Assembly (NCBI GenBank): GCA_003427395.1
Contig: BFEA01000252.1
Span: forward strand, 1,916,950-1,951,588
Source: Chara braunii
Lineage: Eukaryota; Streptophyta; Charophyceae; Charales; Characeae
Length of the DNA stretch: 34,639 nt
Direction: 5' to 3'
A program made the position numbers and the translations under genes. Positions 22,501 to 30,100 of the stretch are shown piece after piece. Numbering within the stretch: position 1 is the stretch's first letter; each line of letters starts with the position of its first letter. Under the pieces are notes generated by a model. It ran no database searches, was not told where the DNA came from, and saw only the letters and a program-made list of their open reading frames with translations.

Positions 22501-23913
22501 GGCCATCATTCACTGTCGTGCTGTTGAGTTGGCTGAGAGGAGGGGGAAGGTGTTTTGGATTTGTGGAGCTGTGCATAAAATGATCTGGCTATTTTCACCA
22601 TGCCCAAATCTGATTGGTCAACCCAATTCTGATTATCCGGGTTCTTCAACCCTTCCATGCCTTTATTTCTGGCGTTGGCTTTGATTTTTGCAAGTAAGTG
22701 TTTTATCATGGATTCGTTGAGGGTGTGATCGGTCATCCTGGCTCAAATCTGCAGGCCTCTTAGTTCCCATCTCGTCCATACGTTGAGTTCCTCTCTTGCT
22801 AAATCGAATAGTTGGCTGTAGAATTTGTTTGAGGGGTCTGCAACAAGGGGTTCCTCCACGAAAGAAATGGAGAGTTGGAGTTACTCTTTTCTGATTTTCC
22901 ATTTTCCTGCTACACTTCTGGATTCTGCTGCTACTGTTTGGATAAGGTCTGTGTAACTGTCGGTGAACCATTGATGTCTGTTGTCCCGTCTGACATTGCT
23001 CTGTCTCAAGAAGAACCAGTTCCATCTGACTGCCTCTGTTAGTCTTACAGTGGCTAAGAGGGAGTTGTTAATTCTGTAGAAGCCCCCACCTTCCTCCGTA
23101 GCGGAGTCGAAATTCAGGAGAAGTTCTACAGGTTTGTCGTCCAGACCCCAAAAGGCCGCTGGTGGGCGGATCTCAGCTTGCTTGATTGTTCCTTGGAGGT
23201 GCTTGGAGATCAAGAAGAAGTCGATCCAGGACAGCGATGTCCGGTTGGCCTGGTTCGTTTTTACAAGTGACAAGGCCTTTCTCTCTGGGTGCAGTGTTTT
23301 GAAGGGGTCGATGAGGTGTGGGATCTCGCTCTTGTTGGGCCTATCAGTTGGGAGCGAGAGATGCAGTCAAGGTTGGGGTCCAAGGTCGTGTTCCAGTCAC
23401 CTGCGATAATCAGCGGTTGGTAATTCTTACTGAGGAAGGTTAGGTGTTCGTTTGCTGCATTGGGGGCATAGAAGTTGAGAATTCTCAGTTCCCCATCTTG
23501 CCATCTGACATCTAGCCATGACCATCTGCCTTCTGCGCTGTCTCCCCCATTGCTGAGAATCTGACCTTCTGACCATATTTTTGAAGCGTTAGGTATGAGT
23601 ATTGCTGTTCCCCGTTTGCTGAGCCCTACTAGGTAAGACCGTAGGGCGAAAGCACAGCCCCCCAGATTTTTTCTATTGCTCCTTTTATGTTACCGTGGTT
23701 TGGGAGGTAGGTGAGTTTCTTGGAGTAAGCCCACATCTGGTCTGGGTCTGTCTTTGTCACAGAGGCCTAGCCGGATGTCCCTTCATGTCCCTTGGAGTAA
23801 AGCACATCCGTCAGCGTGTTCCCCAAGCCGTTAACGTTCCAACTGATGAATTTGAGTCCTTTGGCTTGCCAGTCGGTCGTGATAGTGTTGTCTTGTGATG
23901 TGTCGGCAGCCAT
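19600..23913 (-). pseudogene. LINE ORF2 remnant (APE endonuclease and reverse transcriptase)
   Basis: Read on the minus strand from ATG at 23913: KFISWNVNGLGN opens an APE-type endonuclease; QETHL, LRILNFYAPN and IIAGDWNT follow near 23720, 23470 and 23400; SLSWIDFFLIS lies near 23235. The usual SDHxPV box reads LDDKPV, so the catalytic His is replaced. The reverse transcriptase follows: KAPGIDRLSKEFWIHFW near 22390, FFDFEKAYNCINWDFL near 22020, RQGDPLAPLIFLF near 21830 and the FVDD active site at 21693-21682. The C-terminal part has GGLGLID near 21360 and LWIIWKRR near 19770. Frameshifts and stops throughout show it is dead. The motif set is that of L1-like LINEs. Its 3' limit is uncertain. 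Confidence 0.88.
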
Positions 23914-24047
23914 TGGGGGACTCTGCATTCCCGACTATTTATCCGCGTTGTCCTCCTTTTCGTTGCTGTTGTGAGTGGTGCTGTTGTTCTTTTCTTACTT
24001 TTTTTTTATGTTGGTGGAGTTCGCTGTGTGATACTTGGTGGAGATTC

Positions 24048-24294
24048 CTAATCCACCGCTGTGTCTGTCTCGCGGATCTCGATCTTCGATCCCCCACTGT
24101 CCTCCTTGCTGGCTGACGTGTCCAGGCTGTACGCACTCACTCTGCCTTCCGGCAGGGATGGGCCAACTGTGTCTTCATCACATGGGGAGGTCTTGTCGCT
24201 GTTCAACATCTCATTGTCATCCTCACCGCTGTCGCTGTCCCTGAGTTCTACATGTACTGGGGTCGCCTCGTCGCTATAATGAAATTCTACATTC
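24048..24294 (-). pseudogene. LINE ORF1 C-terminal remnant (acidic, Ser-rich)
   Basis: A minus-strand frame runs open from about 24294 to the TAG at 24050-24048 and is rich in Asp, Glu and Ser (for example VELRDSDSGEDDNEML). It lies 134 bp upstream of the ORF2 start in the same orientation, the place expected for ORF1. It is cut off at its 5' side by an A run at 24301-24315. No RRM or zinc knuckle is visible, so ORF1 identity rests on position alone. Confidence 0.45.
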
Positions 24295-24315
24295 CTTCAC
24301 AAAAAAAAAAAAAAA

Positions 24316-24367
24316 CATTCTTGCGAGTTCAAGGATGACACACATGAATCGAGGAATGATCCATTTT
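24316..24367 (+). pseudogene. U6 snRNA 3'-half fragment
   Basis: After a 15-nt A run the sequence reads TTGCGAGTTCAAGGATGACA, CACATGAATCGAGGAATGAT and CCATTTT, matching the 3' half of plant-type U6 snRNA (TGCGCAAGGATGACACGCA, AATCGAGAAATGGTCCAAAT) with a 4-nt insertion and several substitutions. It is not a working gene. Confidence 0.75.
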
Positions 24368-24386
24368 ACTTAATTAAGAAACAGAG

Positions 24387-24426
24387 AAAATCCAAAGAGA
24401 GTCCTCCGGGACCTCCGTTAAAAAGT

Positions 24427-24458
<32 letters not shown>

Positions 24459-24500
24459 GGCTCCTGCGCATTAAAAAATAAATAAAAAAATCCAAAGAGA
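24387..24500 (+). mobile_element. Retroposed U6 snRNA 5' fragment with 14-bp target-site duplication
   Basis: 24401-24470 matches U6 snRNA from its 5' end (GTCCTCCGGGACCTCCG) through ATTGGAACGATACAGAGAAG and ATTAGCATGG to CTGCGCA, where it stops. An A-rich tail follows (24471-24486). The 14 bp AAAATCCAAAGAGA stand immediately before the fragment (24387-24400) and immediately after the tail (24487-24500). This is the structure expected when LINE machinery reverse-transcribes a U6 RNA. A 5-nt AAGTT insertion interrupts the 5' part. The truncation at the 3' side rather than the 5' side is unusual for LINE-made copies. Confidence 0.82.
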
Positions 24501-24540
24501 AATGAAAAGAAAAAAGGAAAAGAAAAAGGAAAGAGTTCAT

Positions 24541-24900
24541 GGCACCCCATGGATCTGTGTTCAGAATTTGCTGCTTACTGATACCAGCATGCGAGTTCAT
24601 TGAATATCGACTTACAGTTAAACACTCGACGCCTGACCTTGATGATGTATGTTGTTCGAGACCTCCTGTAAACAAGCTACCCACTGCAGAGAGCACTCAG
24701 GGCCCACTATGCGGGCTCGACAACCTACCATAGTAGGCCCTGAGTGCTTTCTGCACTGGGTAGCTTGTTTACAGGAGGTCTCGAACAACATACATCATCA
24801 AGGTCAGGCGTCGAGTGATTAGCTGCAAGTCGATATTCAACGAACTTCGCATGCTGGTATCGGTAACCAGCAAATTCTGAACACAGATCCATGCAGTGCC
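24541..24900. repeat. 360-bp palindromic foldback element
   Basis: Two ~164-bp arms (24541-24704 and 24736-24900) are near-perfect inverted repeats around a 31-bp centre. Both ends start GGCAC...TGGATCTGTGTTCAG when read inward. Internal matched blocks include CTCGACGCCTGACCTTGATG and GGTAGCTTGTTTACAGGAGG with their complements. No coding capacity. It looks like a non-autonomous foldback or MITE-like DNA element; no target-site duplication was identified. Such long arms form strong hairpins. Confidence 0.88.
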
Positions 24901-25088
24901 ACCAACCCTTGGGTTCTCAAGTGTGCATGGTGCCCAGGCCTCCAACTCTTAGGCACCCCGTGCATACAACACAGGCGACACACAGCACCATCCAGCAAGC
25001 ATAGCAGAGCCTGTTCCACATGCAAGCCAGTTCCACATAGCAAGTGCATGGCGGCCAGAGAGGGTTGGGATGCGCTGTATGCCCCTCT
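24901..25088. other. Spacer between foldback and U6 copy
   Basis: No gene seen. A GGCACCCC block at 24952-24959 repeats the terminal bases of the foldback's left end, and may be a relic of another copy. Confidence 0.4.
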
Positions 25089-25130
25089 CTTCCACGGCTG
25101 GCGAAGGACTTGTAACGTAGTAATTATAAA
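25089..25130 (+). promoter_or_regulatory. Possible U6-type promoter remnant (weak USE-like site and TATA box)
   Basis: TATAAA at 25125-25130 starts 33 bp before the U6 start at 25158, the position of the TATA box in plant U6 genes. CTTCCACGGCT at 25089-25099 matches the plant upstream sequence element at 6 of 11 positions, and lies 25 bp before the TATA box, close to the Pol III-type spacing. The USE match is weak and AT-rich DNA produces TATA boxes by chance. Confidence 0.35.
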
Positions 25131-25157
25131 TTTATTACAGTAATAGAAAGTAGTACT

Positions 25158-25263
25158 GTCCTTCGGGACATCCGTTAAAATTGGAATGATACAGAGAAAG
25201 AAAGATTAGCATGGCCCCTGCGCAAGGATGACACACACAAAATCGAGAAATGGTCCAAATTTT
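25158..25263 (+). ncRNA. U6 snRNA-like sequence, full length with 5-nt insertion
   Basis: Covers the whole U6 length: 5' hairpin GTCCTTCGGGACATCCG, TTAAAATTGGAATGATACAG with the ACAGAGA box, GATTAGCATGGCCCCTGCGC with the AGC triad, AAGGATGACACACACA, AAATCGAGAAATGGTCCAAA and a terminal TTTT suitable as a Pol III terminator. A 5-nt AGAAA insertion lies between the ACAGAGA box and the AGC triad; that segment is almost invariant in working U6, so the copy is more likely a pseudogene. Unlike the other copies in the window it has a TATA box at the right distance. An A/G-rich tract follows, which could instead be a retroposition tail. Confidence 0.8.
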
Positions 25264-25950
25264 CAAGGAAAAAAGAAGGGAAAAAAAAAGAGAAAATAGA
25301 AGAAGACAAAGAAGAAGAGGGAAGAAGAAGAAGAAGAAGAAGAAGAAGAAGAAGAAGAAGGATTCATGGATGTCTTGTTGGCTGTTAATGATCTAGCATA
25401 CCAAAACCCAGGGAGCAGTAGAAGTGGTGGAGGTTTCAGGGGGATAGCCATGCCGTTTCCATGTGGGCACTGCTCACTGTGAGCTAAAAATAGTTGAAAC
25501 AGATTTATTTATACTGAAACGCTTGATAAGTTAAGAGGGGACTCACCGAAGTGAAAAAGTTCCCCATTCTATCATATGGTACGAGGAGGTGTCTATCTTG
25601 ACAATCAAAGTCTATGTACTACTACCTGACAGCAAATAAAGACCAGCACAACTACGCAGTTTCACCCTCTCCTTACTGTCTCAGCCTGACGGTGTAAGGA
25701 ATGACACAGCAGCAGAATAACCTACTATTCGACGACACAGGGAGGGAGGGAGGGAGGGAGGGAATCAGGGAGCCAGGGAGGGTACTCCAGAGAGTGGTAG
25801 ATTCACAGGCAGTTTTAAATGCATTGGGTGGCAGCAAGAGAGGCAGTTTTAAATGCATTGGGTGGCAGCAAGAGAAACAACTGCTGCGCTCAATCTCGGA
25901 CAGCGGAATTCATCAGATCCTCGAGTATAACAAGTCGCCGAACCAAACAC
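25264..25950 (+). repeat. Simple and tandem repeats: (GAA)n, (GGGA)n, 34-bp duplication
   Basis: (GAA)n runs at 25321-25360. A GGGA tetranucleotide array at about 25740-25763 has at least five consecutive GGG runs and could form a G-quadruplex. An exact 34-bp tandem duplication occupies 25807-25840 and 25841-25874. No gene was seen in this stretch. Confidence 0.8.
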
Positions 25951-26285
25951 TCTGAGGGCAAGTTTTCAGAAGGTCTGGCAAGCAGGGAAAGGGTTCTGAC
26001 AAGCATGTGCAGGGCCTTATGTAAGGGTCTGCAAAGGGCTAACAACCGTCTGACAAGTGTCGGTTCCAAGTCGACCAGGCGCCCAGAGGGGTTTGCTAAG
26101 GCCTAGGGAGTCCCAGAAGGTTCTAGAGGGGTCGACAAGGGTCTGACAAAGGTAGAACAAAAAGGCCGGATTAGGGTCTGACAAGGGTCTATAAAGGTTA
26201 ACCGCTTTACAGGGGTCTATTGGGGTATGGCAAAATGCCATGGGACTAGGGGTATGGCAAAATGCTACCAGACCTGACAGTACTT
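25951..26285 (+). repeat. Degenerate GGGTCTGACAA-type minisatellite
   Basis: Variants of GGGTCTGACAAGGGTCT recur irregularly from about 25970 to 26200, and GGGGTATGGCAAAATGC occurs twice, at 26223 and 26251. The open frame across it on the minus strand is a by-product of the repeat. Confidence 0.55.
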
Positions 26286-26880
26286 GCATGTATAAAGTTC
26301 ACATACCATTGGATTGACCGGGACCTTTAGGGGTCAGATAGTATATCCCAAGCACGCGTGCTAGCTAGCCTAAGGACGGACTGCGCTAGGACGCATCATG
26401 GTGCCGGGCTACGTGTCCCAGCACAATGGCACATATTATATGCCACAGCACACACACACTCCCTTGGAAATTCTCTTCTTCTCAGCTGAGGATGGTCATC
26501 ACCCCACACTGCATGCGAGAAGAAAAGACAGCGCAGGGCTGCAGCGTTCATTTCCTTTCTCTGCTATTACTCTCTGTCACTGGAGAGAATAACAAACACC
26601 TGCTGCTGCAAGTTCCCAGCCCATTCTGCCAACTTGAAGGAAGCAAGCACATCTTATCTCTCACCAGCACCAATACAGATGCAAGTTCGAATCCAGATGC
26701 TATCAGATGAACAGAATAAAATAACTTTAGAATCTGCAGCTTGTGCTGCAAGTCATGTCCAGCCCATGTCAAGGACGCAAAAAGCCTACCTCACCTCATC
26801 ATCACCCCTACGATCTCCTGCTCTTGCGGCTGCAGGCTCCCTGCTCTGTGACTTGATCAGAACTTTCTTTGAGCTATTTG
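26286..26880. other. Intergenic stretch downstream of the methyltransferase gene
   Basis: No gene recognised. A lone box B-like GTTCGAATCC at 26687-26696 may be a SINE scrap. Several short frames overlap, with none preferred. Confidence 0.4.
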
Positions 26881-26915
26881 GCTGAACATATATATGATAT
26901 GCGCCATTGCCAAGT

Positions 26916-26921
26916 TTTATT
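26916..26921 (-). terminator. Candidate poly(A) signal of the methyltransferase gene
   Basis: TTTATT on the plus strand is AATAAA on the gene's strand, about 240 bp past the stop codon. Plant-lineage poly(A) signals are loose, so the assignment is only plausible. Confidence 0.35.
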
Positions 26922-27039
26922 TTTTTTTCTGGGCCATTTCCAATAAATATCAAACTTGAAAGACCAGCAAAATTTCTACACAAATCCCAGCTCCGCAGGA
27001 CATGGATCCCTTTCACCCCACCTCTACCTGCCAATCTTC

Positions 27040-27042
<3 letters not shown>

Positions 27043-27113
<71 letters not shown>
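27043..27113. repeat. (CT)n microsatellite, ~35 units, in the presumed 3' UTR
   Basis: A pure CT run 71 nt long, about 50 bp downstream of the methyltransferase stop codon. In the transcript it would read (GA)n. The Arg-Glu frames over it are artefacts. Confidence 0.9.
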
Positions 27114-27116
<3 letters not shown>

Positions 27117-27163
27117 GCACACAGAGAGCGAGGGAGAGAGAGAGAGCGTGGGTCATGGAAGGA

Positions 27164-30100
27164 TCAGTCAAAGCTCCAGCTTTTGGGAAGGAGTTGGTCC
27201 TTAAGCCACATGTAGATAGGCAGAAGTGCATAGTAAATTCCGGCCATTGTGCCGAGGATAAATTGGAACAGGAATTTCGGAATGTTCATGGGCCTCTTGA
27301 GTTCCTCTGCCTTGGGTCCCAATTTCAAGGGGGACTCACCGTCAGCCTCCTTCACTCCTGTTACCGAGCACCCCATGATTAATCCATGCTTTCTGCATCC
27401 TCGATACCATTTCGGTCCTATCCTCTTAAGCTGGACATCTTTGAACCCAGCCTTGGTGAACCATTCAACGTACTCCTCCTCCTTGGGAAACAGCATCCAC
27501 GTATCTGCCATGAACCTGGAAACAGGATGTGTCGGGTGCACGGGTCCAATGATACATGCCTTCCCTCCCTTCTTTACGACACGATAGGCTTCCGCAATTC
27601 CCCTCTGGGGATCTGGCCAGTACTCAATGCTGCAAACGTGCACGCGCCCCCCCTCCCCCCCTCCACACACACAGACGCAAACGTCCCAAAACAGTGCGAA
27701 AGAGGAGTCAAATAGACAGGTTGTGCCAGGATTTTTGGAAAGGTAGAGGTTCTGCAGGTGGAGGTGAACTGTGGAACAGGCTCGGCAGCAGAATAACGTA
27801 CCACTGCGCCCGGCCCTGTAATTGTGTTGACGTTCATTTAAAAATAAAAACAGAATAGGAGAAGGATAAGAAAAAGAAGAGAAAGAGGAGGAGAAAGAAA
27901 GAAGAAGAAGAGACGAAGAAGGAAAAAAGAGGAAGAAGAAGAAAGGAGAACAACAAAAGGAAGAAAGGACGAAGAAGAAAAAAGGATGAAGAAAGGAAGA
28001 AGAAATGAGAATAAGCAGAAGGAAGGAAGAAGAAATGAGAATAAGTAGAAGAAAGGAAGAAGAAATGAGAATAAGTAGAAGACAGGAAGAAGAAGAACAA
28101 AAACAACATGTATGATGCATCTTTGAATTTGTGTGCCAATACATTATAAAGGAAACAAATTCGATGGATTTTCCCTCACACAAAATTCCTTCCTTCGCCT
28201 AACAGAGGCTTCGAGCAATTCCTTCCTTCGCCTAACGGAGGCTTAGGCTTATAAAGACTAGGACTTACCTAGTAAATGTATCTGAAAGCAATTATGGCAG
28301 GGCGTGGATGCATCTGACTGCAATCTTGTCCAAAGCTGAGTCGAAAAGGCCCTGTGTGAGTATGCCCGGACAGACACTATCACAAAAGAGGAGAGTACAC
28401 TCTGAAGAGAGGAGAGGAAAGGAGAGGAGAGGAGAGGAGAGGAGAGCAGAGGAGAGGTGGTGTATGACACACAGGAGCGGCATGGCGTGTGAGCCACGCA
28501 GTAAACAAAAGACAACTCAGGGCATACTCACACTGGGACTTTTTCAACTGACCTGCGGACGTAATTACGGTCAGAAGTATCCACTCCTACCCGTCAAAGG
28601 CGGTCAGATACATCCAGGAAAGTGCTTGTGTCACTATCCCCTCACGTCAGTAAAACAAACATAGGACACCGACTGGCCCATGGTCTTCACCCGAATAGAA
28701 CGCACGGTCATTCTCGCTGCATTTGGACTGAAAGTTGCCCCAAATACAGCTCTTATGATGACCGGACGTTCTCTTCGGCTGAAGACGGTAGAGCCGTTGG
28801 TACACACTCGAACTGTTGAAAATACAGATCTGAGTTCGAACTCAGAACCATATCCAGCGGCCTACCTTCTTCCCCTGAATACAACGAACGGCCATTATAA
28901 CTGTATCTAGACTGAAAGATGCCTCATATACAGATATAATGACCGTACGTTGTATTCGGGCGAAGAAGGTAACTCAGTTGGTTAGGCATGCAAGTGGCAT
29001 TCAGGAGGTTGTGGGCTCGAGGACCATGACCGCCTTCGGTGCACTTAGTGCCAACCGACTGATAATCCGCTTGATACCCCTGCTCGGTATGAGCAGGGTC
29101 TATAACCAACACGGGTGTGAGAGAGCAGCTACTGGCAAAATGCTCGCTCTTTGCGTTAGCCGCTCCCACCACCCAGCTGGCGGCCCCACTCAACTCCCTG
29201 ATCACCGCCGATTAGGGCAGGGGGCAACATGCACCCCCTTAATTGTGAGAAGTAGAAGTGCTTGCAGGGATCCCTTGTATAGGCTTAAGAGTAGTGGTAG
29301 GTATAGACAGTGAAAGGTGAAATTGATAGAAGAATATAGCTTAGTTTTTGTTAAAAAAACTTTAAAAAAGAATTCAGTAACTGTTGACGTACAGACCTGA
29401 GTTCGAACCCCAGACGGTGGACGCAGATGAGTAGAGATACTAACATTTTAAATCACCTAGGGCCGGTCATAGGGCCGGTCAGTTCGATGATGATATCTCA
29501 AGGCCGTCCCCCTTTAAAAGAGAAGGGAAAAAAAGGGAGAAAAGAGACTCTGAGGCCGTCAAGACAGGTAGATACTCCTTCGGGACATCCGTTAAAATTG
29601 GAACGATACAGAGAAAATTAGCATGGTCCCTGCGCAAGGATGGCCCACATAAATCGAAAAATGGTCCAAATTTTTATTAAAATAAAAAAGGGGGGCGGAA
29701 AGAGGTAGCTATGCTTGCAGGGGTCCCCTGTATGCGCTTAGGAGTAGTGGCAGATAGATAGTGAAAGGTGAAATTGAGAGAAGAATATAGCTTAGTTATT
29801 AAAACAAAAAGAAAAAAAAGACGTTACTCCCGGTTCGCATCAAAACGCACTGATATCTCCGCATAACCAGCCGGCTGCTCAGTTGGTACACGCTATGAAC
29901 TGTTCAAATACAGACCCGAGTTCGAATCCAGACGGACGTAGATGGCTATATTCGTGAAATTCGTGAATTACCTGGGGCCGTGCAGTTCGGTAATGAAATC
30001 CTTACACACGAGAGAAAATTCTGACGACGTGTACTACGTGCATGGTGCGTACACATAATACCACCCGATTCACGTCTGCATGCGTGCATGCATGTGCATG

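Noticed and set aside
25951-26285. CRISPR-like array of short repeats
   Set aside because: Units are irregular and degenerate with no constant spacer length, in a eukaryotic setting.
26786-27204. Arg-Glu and Ser-Leu repeat frames
   Set aside because: Translations of the (CT)n microsatellite.
27630-28183. 5' extension of VTE3 exon 2 as a continuous 339-residue protein
   Set aside because: Sequence upstream of SIEYWPDP is repeat-derived (Ser/Leu/Ile repeats), and the exon 1 junction restores the family sequence exactly.
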